25,062 bases of DNA from Thermoflexales bacterium. Lineage in GTDB: Bacteria; Chloroflexota; Anaerolineae; Fen-1058. The notes below the pieces were generated by a model. It searched no databases. It saw nothing but the letters and a program-made list of their open reading frames with translations, and was not told the origin of the DNA. Made by a program: the position numbers and the translations under genes. The stretch lies in NCBI GenBank assembly GCA_016931085.1, contig JAFGFO010000298.1, positions 1 through 25,062 on the forward strand. Direction: 5' to 3'. This document shows, in pieces, positions 8,657-20,600 of the stretch; the first letter of the stretch is position 1; each line of letters begins with the position of its first letter.

Positions 8657-11600
8657 AGCGTATCACCAACGGCAGGTAGATGCGATAGCCCGGTTGAGCC
8701 GTGATGGTGAAGGAAGCGCCGCTCACGTCGTGCTCCCCATAGGCATCCCAAACCTGTTGCAACACGGCGTACGTACCGGCCACGGCGCCTGCCCCGCTCT
8801 GCCAGGCGTCACCGAGCGCCAGTTCCTGCGCCCCGCTCAACACGCGCGTCCATGCCTGGCTGTGGACCACGCTGCCCTGCGGCGAGCGAATCTCCACTGC
8901 CACCGTCACAGGCAGCGCGGCTGCCCCTTGCAGATTCTTTAGCCGACTCGTGAGCGTCACCGCCTTGCCGGCCTCGACGAGCGCTGGCGCCACCTCCAGG
9001 CTGGAATCCAGCCGGGGCAGGCTGACGATGGACTGGGCCTCGTTGTCCGTCTCGTCAAACTCGCCCACCGGCTCCACGGCGACGCTCAGCGTGTGCTTGC
9101 CGCCCTGTCCCTGGACGTCCCACACCACGGAAACGGCTGCCGTCTCGCCAACGTCCAGGGCGGGCACAGCCGCCGCGCCGATCAGCGTGCCGGTGAGGGG
9201 CGTGCCATCGTAAAAGCGGGCCGTGGTGGCCGTGGCCGCGCTCTGCCCTTCGTTGGCCACCACAGATGCCAGCGTGCGGGTGATCGTGCCGCCGGGCGCC
9301 GCCAAGGGCGTGCCAGCATACAAGTCGGGCAATGAGTCACCGTAGACAAAGTCCGCCTGGCCAGCAGCCCAGTAGGAGCGCCCTTCGCGATCGCTCATCG
9401 TCAGCGTGGCCGTCAACTGCCGCGCGCCAGGCGAGATGGCGCCGCTCAAGGGCACCACGACGAGTTGGTAGCCCTCGGCCAGGCTGAGGGAGCGGGTCGT
9501 TACCAGGCCATCGTCCAGCGTGACGACCAACTGCGCTGGGCCGCCTGCCTGGCTGTAAACGTCAAGCACGACTTGCACCATGTCGGTGGCGGCGGCGTAG
9601 GATGCCAGCTCGGTCGCCACCCGGCCCAGGCCAGCCGGGCCAACGTCAAAGCGTTCCGTCAACTCGGCTGGAAATCTATCTTTCACCTCACGGGCCGGCG
9701 GAGTCCACCCTTGTCCGGAACCGGGCGGGACCAGCCGGTAGAAGAGTCGATGCAGCCCCATTTGGGTACCGGTGATGGTCGAGCTGACGAGCCGCCGGTT
9801 ATCCAGGCGGCTCGCCAGGTGAACGGCCTGGGTAAAAACGGCGCCATAACTCCCGTCGGGATAGCCCAGCCAGGCTTGCAGCTCGGCGTCCATCTCGTCG
9901 TTGCAGGCGATGGTCAACGTGGCGCTGAGCACGTCGCCGGGCCGGTAGGGCCCCGGGCTCAAATCCGACCGGATAACTTGTATCAAGGGGGCGGCCACGT
10001 CGAACCAGGTAACCTGCTCGCGCCCATCGGCTTCACAACTGCAACCGTGGATGGTAGAGTAGATCGCGTACGAACCTCGCGCCAGGTCAGCCGGCAGGCT
10101 AAAGGTGAAAACGCTATCGCTGCCCAGCGCCAGGGATGGGTAGCTTTCAGCCAGGACGTGGGGCGTGAGGGTGCCCTGGGTCAGGGTAGTGACCAGCGCG
10201 GCCCGCACGGTCTCGCCGGGCCGGTAGACTTGTTTATCCAGCTCCAGCGTGGCGCCCAGGTCGTGCCGGTACAGGTAGAGCGTGTCCAGGTAAGCGCCCC
10301 GATCATTCTGCTGGCCGTATAGGCCGTAGAAAATCTTGCGGTCGGCCTGGAAGGTCGCGGTGTAAGGGAAGGTGAGGGCCACCTGCGCGCCGGGCGCCAG
10401 GCTAAAGACCCGGGTGTGCGTGATCATGTTGAAGGCCACCAGCGCCCTCAACTCGCCGCTGCCCCGGCGGCTGTCGGCGTTGGTGATGCTCAAGGTAACG
10501 CTCAGCGGCTCGCCTTCGACGTAAGAGGGCCGGTCGGTGCTGGCTTCCACGGTCAGCGAGATACCGTCTACGTGAAAGACCATATCCCCCGCGTCTCCCT
10601 GGGGGTCGAGCGGGCTGGTGACGGCGTAGGTGGCGTAAACGTCCATGCTGGGCATATCCAGCGGCACGTAGAAGGTGTACGTGAACAGGGCAGTCTGCCC
10701 GGCCACTACCCACTGCTTCTTGACCGCGTCTTCCAGGCTGCCCACGGCGAAATGCAGCGCGGCCAGGTCCGGCGCTTTGCCCCGGTTTTCCACGCCAAAG
10801 GTGAGCGTGACGATCCGGTCGCTGAGCAGCGTCGTCGAGGTGGGTACTTGCGCCACCACGAACTCGGGGCCGGGCACGCTGCCGGTGATGGCCGCAGCGG
10901 CCGCTCGCGCGCCGTTGCCGGCCCAGGCCTCCAGGGTGATGGTGTAGGGGCCGGGGTTCAGGCCAGAGGTATCCAGGGTAACGCTAAAGGTACGCGCCGT
11001 TTCCGTCGGCACCTGGATGGGCTGCTCCAGGCTGGCAAAGATCAGGCTGGATTGGGCGCTCGCCTGCCGCCCCACCGCTCGCAGCGTGCCAGAAAAAGCG
11101 TTCCAACCCACGTTGGTGATGGCAACGGTGACGGTGGGCGCGCCAAAAGCCGCCAGGCGCAGGTCATCCTCGCCCCGCACGGTCAGCGTAAGCATTTGAG
11201 TCTGCTCCCAGGCCGTGCCCTGGCTGTGGCTGAACAGGCCGGGGTTGTGCGCCTCGTCGATCCGCAGCCTGGCCTGCACCGGGCGCAGCCCGCGCGCCAG
11301 GCTGATCACCAGCGTGTCGGTGAGGACGGCGCCGGCCGGCAGGGTATGAGTGCGGGTCACAATGTATTGCGCATTGTGGATGGCGGATTGCGGCTCGCGA
11401 GTTGGGTATTGACGACCCGCCAGTGTGATTTCTTGGGGCGTGACCCAGGCAATGCCTTGACGACGCAGGATTTGCGATTTGCAATTTGCAATTTGAAATT
11501 TGAAATTTGAAATTTGAAATTCCACCTGCCCCACCATGTCCAGCGTGCCGCTGTTAGCCAGGGTATAGGCGATCTCTACGTCTCCCTCGCGCTGCGGATT

Positions 11601-14600
11601 GCCGGCACCGAGAGACAGGGCTGGCGCCGCGCTGACGCTTACGGTGTGGAGCAGGGTGCGCGTCACGTCGCCCGTGATGTGCACGAGCACGGCGGTGGTC
11701 TGGGTGAAAAGCAGCGCGCGAGAGTAGACGGCCAGTTCGCCGGGCTGGAGCGTGGGCGTGTAGGGCTGCCCATGGAAATCCACGCCCAGCGCCGCCGCCA
11801 CCAGGCCATTATTCGCCAGCGTTAACGTCGAACGTTGAGCGTCGAGCGTCGAAATTTGAACATCGGGCGCATCCAGGCTGGCGTCCACGACCGGCTCAAC
11901 CACGGGCAGGATGGCCGTGACGGCAGTGGCGCCGATCTGGCCACTGAGCGTAAAGGCGCCTGTGGCGGAGGGGGCGGTCGTGGTGACGCTGAAGGCGTGG
12001 ACGCCGCCGGCCGGCAGCGTGAGCGGCTCGGTGTGGAAAGCGACGCCGTTGCGAGCCAGCTCGAGCGTCTGCGGGCCGATCGCCACTGCGCCGGTGTTGC
12101 GCACCTGCCCGCTGACGGTCACGTCCTGGCCGGGGCGGTAAGCGGGCTGCCCGGCCTGCAGCGTCAGCGCCAGTGGGTTATCGCTGAGGAAAAATGCCGA
12201 CGTCGACTCGCCCAAGGCCTGGCCGAGTGAGTTGACCAGCCGGGCGCGCAGGTAATACCCGCCAGGCACAGCCAGGCTGAGCGGCGCAGTCGCCCCCAGC
12301 GCCGTGCTGGCGCCCGGGGCCAGGTTGACAGGGAAGGCGCCAAACTCGTAGCTGCGCCCGGCCTGGGCCACCGTCTGGGCGACCAAATCGGTGCGAGGAT
12401 CAAGCAGGAGCAGCGTGAGATGGTAGGGGCTGCGGCTGCTGGGGACATCCCCTCCGGCCGCCAGGCGCACGTAATAGAGGCCGGGGACGACGTGAGCCGC
12501 CGCGCTGATCTCGCCGCCGCTGGCCGCCGTGGCCGAGGCCAGCCGGCTTTCGCTGGCATCATACAGGCTGAGATTGAGCTCCAGCAGAGTGCCGGCGCCG
12601 TCGGCCAGGGCGAGCAGCTCGCCTTCCTCGTCTACCTCCAGGCGATAAACGTCGGCGTCTCCGCGGGGCTCGAGAAAAGCCGCCAGGGCGGTGTTGGCCC
12701 CGGCCAACGGCGTGGCCTGGGCAAAACGCTCGTTGGGCTCGTAGACGTCGCCGGCCAGCTCAAAGTAGCCGGGGGCGAAGGTGGAGCTGATCAGCCAGGG
12801 GGTGGTGATAACCTGGCCATAGCCGCTGGAGAAGAGAGTGGGCGTTGGCGAGCTGGTGCCCCACCAGTTGTAGCGGACGTCGACGCGCTCGTCATAGTTC
12901 ATCTCGCGAACCTGGTAGTCGCCGTTGCCATAGACGCGCGAGTGGCGCACGGTGACCCGCGAAGGAGAGCCGTAGCTGCCGGCGTAGATGCCATACTGGC
13001 TGTTCCCGTGGACTGACGAGCGGGTAAGCGTGACGACGGAAGAGTTGTTGGCGCTGAGGCCGTCGCCGCTGCTGACGCGGCCGTTGTTGGCGATCTCTAG
13101 CCCTTGCCCCCACAGGTGGGCGCCGGACACATCGATGCCGTCCCAACCGTTGCTGATGACGGCCGTGTTCGTCAGAACCAGCCGGGCGTTATAGGCGTCA
13201 ATTCCCCCCCAGTTGCCTCCAACAAAGCGGCTGTCTTCGACGGCGACCGTGCTGTCCATGGCGTAGAGGCCGTGGCAGTTGAGGCTGTTGCTGACCTGGA
13301 CCGCCTTCAGGTGAGCGGTCGCGCCGCTCTTTAGCGTGACGCCGCCGTCGCTGGTGTACGCGCTGTCAATGATCACGTGCTGCAGCTCCGCGTGGGACCC
13401 CGCCCCCTCGACGAGGATGCCCTTGCCTGGCCCTCCCACGATCATGGCGTAGGTGATCGGCTGCGTCGGTGTGCCCAACGCCCGGAGATGGCCGTGCACG
13501 GACAGGCCGTCGAAGTAATCGCTCGGATAAAGTCCCGTTCCAGGCAGCACCGTCAGTGTCACGCCCTGCTCCACCCACACCGTGTCATAGAGTTCGTAGC
13601 CGTCCAGGCCGTTATCGTTGGGCAGGGTGATGTCGGCCAGGATGGCGGGCTTGTCGCCATCCCCACGGAGCTGGAGCCGGTTAACGCCGTTGCCGCTGAA
13701 GGTGTTGCCTCGCAGCACGCCGGGCAGATCGCCAGCCTGGACTGACATGGGCCGGCCGGCGTTGTCCCGGAAGGCAGAGTTGGCGACGACGATGCTCGTG
13801 TCTGGGCCGGCAGCGTACAGGGCAGTGTCGGTGGCGCCGGAGCCGTTGCCGGCAAACAGCGTGTCGCTGATCACCACACGGCTGTCCTCCACATACAGGC
13901 CATAATCAGTGTTCGCCTGGCTCGCGCTGAGCACCTGGCTGCTTTCGATACGCACCTGGCCGGTGAGAACGTCGTGAACCCAAATACCGACGCCCCGGTT
14001 TCCACCCGGCGACAAGCTGTTGGGATTGCCGCCGTAGCGCACCACGGCGTGGCGCAGCCGGCCCCCCGCCAGGCCGCCGTCAAAGATGAGACCCGACCAC
14101 TGGTTTGGCCCGCTGTCGGTGGACGAGGTGAAGGTAATGGGTTGGCCCGGCGTGCCCACCGCGGCCAGGTGGCCCAGCATTTTTAACTCGACATTGGCCC
14201 GGCCCATGACCGTGACGCCGGGCTGGACTGTCAGGGTAATGCCCTTCGACACCACGACGTCACTGCCCAGCTCGTAGCTCTCCAGGCCGGACTGGGGGGC
14301 CAGGCTGGCCTCCGCCGCCAGCGCCCCACCCCAGATCACCACGCGATCCCGCCCGTTGCCGCTAAAGGTATTGCCCGTCGCCCGGCCTAGATCGTCCAGC
14401 GGCAAGGCCAGCGCGTAGCCGGGGTTGCCCACAAAGGCGCTGTTGGCGACCGTGATGGCCGTGCTTGCCCCTGTGGCGTACAGGGCATAGTCGGCGGTGT
14501 CGTAGCCGTTATCGGCAAACAGTGTGCCGCTGACCACCACCCGGCTGTCTTGAACGTACAGCCCATAGTTCACCAAACTATAATGGGCGCTCACCACCTG

Positions 14601-17600
14601 GCTGCTTTCGATGCGCACCTGGCCAGTCAACACGTTCCGCACCGTGATGTTGCTGTAAGTGACGCCATCGTGCCGCCCGCCGTAGCGCACCACGGCGTGG
14701 CGCAGCTCGCCCCCCGCCAGGCCGCCGTCGAACAGCAGGCCTTGCCACTGGTAGGGGCCGCTGTCGGCTGACGAGGTAAAGGTGATCGGCTGAGTCGGCG
14801 TCCCCATCGCGGCCAGGTAGCCCTGCACCTTGAGCCCGCTGTTCGACTGTCCCCTCACCACGACGCCCGGCTCAATGGTCAGGGTGACGCCGCGGGTGAC
14901 GATCACGTCGGCGGTCAGGGTGTAGGGGCTGTTAGCCAGCGTCCACGTGGTGGGGGTGACGATGGTGCCGCCGACGTCGGCTGCCGGCGAGCGGCGCAGA
15001 CGGGCGGGCAGCAGCGAGGCAAGGCCGGGCGGGCGTGAGGTGCGACTGGCGATCCGAAGAGATGAGGCAGAATGCCCGGCCCCTGGTTCAGAGGACGTAC
15101 TACGCAATACGGAATACGGAATGCGGGACGCTTTGCGGGAATGCGGTACCAGATCGACGTCGTGCGTGTTTACGCCCGCGCCGAGCGTGATGTTAGTCAC
15201 GTGGGCCTGGAAACCAGGGGCGGTGACGGTAAGGGTATAGTTGCCCGGCTCCAGGTGGCTAAAGTGATACGCGCCATCCCCGCCGGTGCGCAGGTGAGGC
15301 TGGACGGTGACATAACCCTTGGAGCGTCCCGAGGCAGGGCCAGAAATTTCCACGTCGGCGCCCACGACGATGGTCACCCCACCGCTGGCGCGCAGCGTGC
15401 CAGACAGTTCAGCCGTTGGGGCGGGGTACAGCGTCAGGGTCAGTGGCTCTTGGGGGCCGAGGACGAACTGCGTGCTCGAGTAGGCCAGGTAACCGGCCAG
15501 CCCCCCCCGCGGGGCCGCCTCCACCTGGAAGTGGTGCTCTCCCACGCCGACGCTCTCGAAGAAATATTCGCCGGTCCGATTGGTCCACGTCGCCCGCTTC
15601 TCATCCAGCGTGACGCGGGCGCCCGCCAGCCGCCGGCCGGTGTTATCCAGCACCACCCCGGCCAATGGCCCAAAGCCCAGCATGGAGATACCCTCCAGCA
15701 CAAGCGTCCCGTGCCCCAGGCTAAACGCGCCGGTGTTGGTCAGCCGGGCTGTGGCGGTGATGGCCTCCCCGGCCGTGTAGACTTGCCAGGCGGTGGCGGC
15801 CGACAGCTCTGCCTCCACGCCGTGAATGGCGACGAGACGGTTCAAGGAGACTTGCTGGCCGGTGGCGTGGGCGACGTACGTGGCGCCCAGGTTGTACAGC
15901 CCCTCGCGCAGGTCCGATGGTAGGGCCAGCTCGTAGGTGTCTGCCTCCCCGCTGTCCAGGCTGCCGGCGGCAGCCCCCCAAGCAATCACACGGCCGCTGC
16001 TGTCGCGCAGGAACAGTTGGCCGGCGTAAGCGCTCAGCCCGCCGCCGACATTGGTGACCTGGAGCGGCAGGCGGCCGCCGGCCTGCAGGCCGCTCCCCGG
16101 CGGGAGGCTGAGGCGCAGCCTGGCCGGCAAGACGATGTACTGGAACAGCCTGGCCGAGGAGGGGCCTGCACCGTTGGCCAAGCCGGTGACGATCACGCTC
16201 ACCGTCATGGGGTGAACGCCGGCGGTGATGGCCGTGGTGAGCGGCACCTGGTAGCGCAGCTCTGCTGTCTGCCCGGGGCCAGGGGTGGCCGCCTGGGTCT
16301 GGCTGAAGGGAGCGCCTGGCGCCTCCAGGCGCACGTCCAAGGTCTCGCTCAAGTCGCCGGTGTTTTGCACGACCACATCCACAGCCATCGTCTCGCCGCC
16401 GGAATAGCGATCCTTGTCTGTCACGCGCGCCACGGCGTAGGCGGCGGCCACCTTGTGGCTGCCGCGGGTGATGAGGTAGCCCCGCACGTGAGCGTCGTAG
16501 TGGAGCGTGTACACACCCAGTGTCGTGGAAAAAGGTATGGCGTGGGTGAATGTGACCGACTCCCAGCCGGGTAGCTCGAGCGGCTCGCTCGTGCTCCACA
16601 CGACCTGGCTATCAGGGGCTTCCAGGCGCACGCTGAAGGTCCCGTCTACCACGTCCGTGCCGCCCTGGTTGTCCAAACGGAACGACACCGCATTAGCCTG
16701 GTCCAGGCGGTAGGCGCTTGGATCGAGCACCGTGACCGGCACGTGGGGGAGGGGCAGTTCGAAGCTGGCCAGGCCGCCGCCCACCACCAACTCGTCGCGC
16801 AGGACCTCTACCCGCACGGTGTGCAGGCCAAAGGTCGGGGTGAGGGGCATGGCCAGCGTGTAGACCAGGCTGGCTGATGTTCCTCTTCCACCCAGCGCGA
16901 ACGCCTGCTCCTGCTCGTCATAGACGGCGCCGAGGGGACTCAGCGCCCGCAGGCGGGCGGTGGCGGTGTAAGACGCTGTCTCGGCGTTGACCAGGCTGAC
17001 GCTGGCGGTCACCGGCTGGCCCACGTAATAGGAAGACTGGGCCAATTGGACGCTCACCCGGGCCGCGGCTGGATTCGGGCTAAAAAAGTAGCCGGGGGTG
17101 CATATCTGCCGCACGCCATCTTCTTCCAGGCAGGCAAGGGCAAGGTCTGCCATGAGGACCGTCGCCTGGACCGAAAAGCTCACCGTCTGGGCGGCGGCCA
17201 CGGCGCCAAGCGGGTAAACCTGGTCATAAGCAGGATCGCCGGTCGCCTGCAAGTGACTGCGGAACCAATAGTGCACCTGCGCATTGGAGCGTTCCTGGCC
17301 GCTGCGGTTGCGGAGGTAGAAGGTAAAGTCGCCTGTCTCTCCCACCGTCCAGCGATTGGTGGGCGCGGTCACCCACAGGTCCCAATTCCGCTGTCGCCCG
17401 ATGCCCTCGGGCGGGTCGCTGACGACAAAGGCCGCGCCGATAGCCTGCTCCTGGAGAGCCTCTCCGCCGGCGCCCAACAGCACATAATCCACCGCCCACA
17501 CGCCGGTGGACTTGTGCCAGTCCGTCCAATCGAACGGGTTTGTGCCGGGGGCGGTGGCGCTGAACGGCAGCGTGGCCGTCATCCCAACGCCGAGGGTGAC

Positions 17601-20600
17601 GCTGACCACCTCTTGCTCGACGATTTCCTTGTCGGGATTGATCAAGACGAGGCGCACGCCGGCCGCGTCCTGGCCAGAGGCATTTTGCACGCGCAGCGTG
17701 ACGCTCACCGTCTGCCCAGGTGAAAAGTCGGGAAAGGTCAGGGTGGGCGAGATGCTGTGGCTATAGCCGGGCAGCCCGCCCAGCGCGCTCCAGGCGATCA
17801 TGTCCCGCCAGGTGCGCAGATCGTCGCGGGTGACCTGGTAAAAGCTCATGCCCCACGGCGCGTACAGATGGCTGATCATGACAAAACCCTGCTGATAGGG
17901 GTAGAGCAGCGCCGCCGGATAGCCGTTCTTGTCGCGGGTGAGCAGGGTCACCGTTTCGTCTGGAAAAGCGCTCAGATAGCCGTCTATAAAAGCTGACAGA
18001 TACAACTGCTGCCGGGAGCCGGAGATGGCCTGGTGGTACTGGGAAAAGTAGGTCGAGGCGCCGGTGCAGGAAACGTCCTCAGCCCAGCCGTAGCCATCCA
18101 GGGGCAGCCCCGAGGGCGTGGGGAGCGCGGCGTATTCGTAGCCGTGCTCCTGGGCCGAGACCAGGACGATCCCTCCCCGGGCGGCGTACTGTTCCAGCCG
18201 CGCCCGGAAGGAGGCCGAGTTCTCCAGCCCAAACAAGCCCCCGTCGGGGATGAAGAGGACGGGGTACAGCGCGGCGATGGCGGGCGAAAAATCGGGCTCC
18301 AGCATGTCGTAAGGCTCGCCCAACGCGTTGAGAAAGGCCCCCGCTTCCTGGGCGTGGCCGTTCCACAGCAGGGCGATCCTCGGCACGTGGCGGTAAACCG
18401 GGAGCTGGGGCGAGTCGAGCTGAGACGCTTGGAATCCAGAACTGGGGAGCAGGCCAGTCGCGCCGGCGGCCGGGAATTGCGGCGAGGCGGCCGAGAAGGT
18501 GTCGTCGCCAGAGCCTCGTCCCCCAAAAAAGCTGGGGCGGTCAAAGCCAGGACGGGAACCTGTCCCAGACCCGCCTGGCCCGTAGCCACTGCCGTTATAG
18601 CCCTGGCTGCCATCCTGGTTGTACAGCATTTGGCCGTAGGGGGTCAGGTCCCCGTCCGTCTGCATCGCCGTCAAAGTCCCGGCGACGTAGGCGTCCCCCA
18701 GGCTGCTCCAGGCCGGGCCGCCTGAGGGGAGGGTGCCGGGGATATTGCCGCTGAGCGCGGCAGCCGTGCCGGCCGTGTTGAGCACACTGCTCTGCCAGTC
18801 CTGGTGATTCTTGATCATGTTCGGGATGTCGTCGTTTTTCATCGCATCAATAAAACGCTCCCTCTTTTGCACCTGGTCGTTGTATTTCGAATAGACGTCC
18901 TTGACGCCCTCGTAGGTGCCCTTGGCCCATTTCGCAAGGCCGTAAACGGCGATGCCGATGCCGACGATCGCCAGAATAGCAAAACGCCCGCTTGGGTCCA
19001 CGTAACTGGCCGGGTTGTTGGCGACGTAGGCGTAGGGGTTGAGGGTCACGGGGAACAAGAGATAGCCGGGCGAGGGGTCGCGACTCAGGAAGCGCCCGGC
19101 GGCCGGGTCGTAGAAACGCGCCCGGTAATCGTACAGCCCGCTGGCCGGCTCGTAGGCGCGCCCGGTAAAGCGGTAGGGATTGGCCACGCTGCCCGTCTGC
19201 CCCACGAGCTGGCCAAAGGCATCGTACTGGTAGGTGGCGGCGACGTTCTGCGCCGGGTCGGCCAGGCCGGTGACGCTGCCCAGGCCATCCCGCAGATAGG
19301 TGTACGTACTGCCCCCTCGCTGCATGGCAATCCACTCGTCTGGCCCTAACCCGGCCGTGTAGCGGGCGACGGCGCCACCGCTGGCGTCGGTCTCTAGCAG
19401 GAGGTTCTGCTCGTCGTAGAAATAATAGCTCGCCTGCCCCCCCGCCTCAGTCCGGCTCAGCCGCAGGCCATCCGGGCCTGGATAGTAGCTAAAGCTTTGG
19501 GCAGCGCCGCCGGGATAGGTGATGGCTCGCAGGCGATTTTCGTAATCATAGTCGTAGGTGGTAACGCCGCTGGCGTCTTGCTTGCTGGCCAGGTTGCCGT
19601 TGTCGTCGTACGTATACGCGATGGTCTGCGTTGGGGTCTGCATGCGGGTCAGTTGGCCGGCGGCGTCGTAGGTGAAGGTGGTGGCGCCGGAAGTGGGATC
19701 GATTTCGGCTAGGCGGTTGCCGGTGGCGTCGTAGGTGTAGCTCACCTGGCGGCCGCCGGGATAAGTGACCTGCACCAGGCGGTTGAGCGGATCGTAGCTG
19801 TAGGCGGTGACGCTGCCGCCGGCGTCGCTCACGCGCGTGCGATTGCCGGCCGCGTCGTACTCGTAGGCGTAGCTCGAAAGGATGTCCCCGTTGGCCAGGT
19901 GATTGGTCATCGTCACCAACTGGCCGGCCCGGTCGTAGGCGTAGGTGACAAAAGTACCGTTGGCGTTGCCCTGGCGGATCCGCCGGCCAGCCGGGTCGTA
20001 GGCGTAGAAAGTCGTTCCAGCCGGGCCAACGATGCGCTCCAGTTGGCCGCGGGCGTCGTATTCGTAGCGCGTGACGCTGCCCTGTGTATCCGTCATCGCC
20101 GTGCGCTGGCCCAGCGCGTCATAGGCGTAACTCACCGACTTGTCCTGCACCGAGACAGCCTGCCGGGTGAGCTGGCTGAAGGCGTTGTACTCCAGGTTCA
20201 GCGTGGCACTCCCCCCCCTGTGCGTGACGACGTTCCCCAGCGCGTCGTAGGTGTACTGCTCGTCGCTGCCGGCGCCCGGGTAGTCAACCGCCGTCAAGCG
20301 GTTGGCGGGGTCGTAGGCATACGTTGTGATCTGCCCCCTGGCGTCGGTGCGGCGCGTCACGTTGCCGGCCAGGTCGTACACGTAGGTCGTGGCGCGATTC
20401 AACGGATCGGTCTCTTTGACCAGGCGGCCGAGCGCATCGTACTCGAAGGTCGTGACCCGGCCGGCGGCGTCGCGCACAGCAGTGAGCTGGCCGGCCGCAT
20501 CGTAGGTGTAGCGAGTGGTGTTGTTCAAAGGGTCGATGACGTGGGACACTTGCCCCCGCTCGTTATAGGCGTAATGGTAGGCGTGACCGTTGGGATCGGT

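Noticed and set aside
18740..18990. Possible short RHS toxin just after the core
   Set aside because: The segment after D-P-S-G-R is a hydrophobic stretch followed by a short helical region that matches no toxin I recognise, and the frame continues for thousands of codons. No small immunity gene follows.
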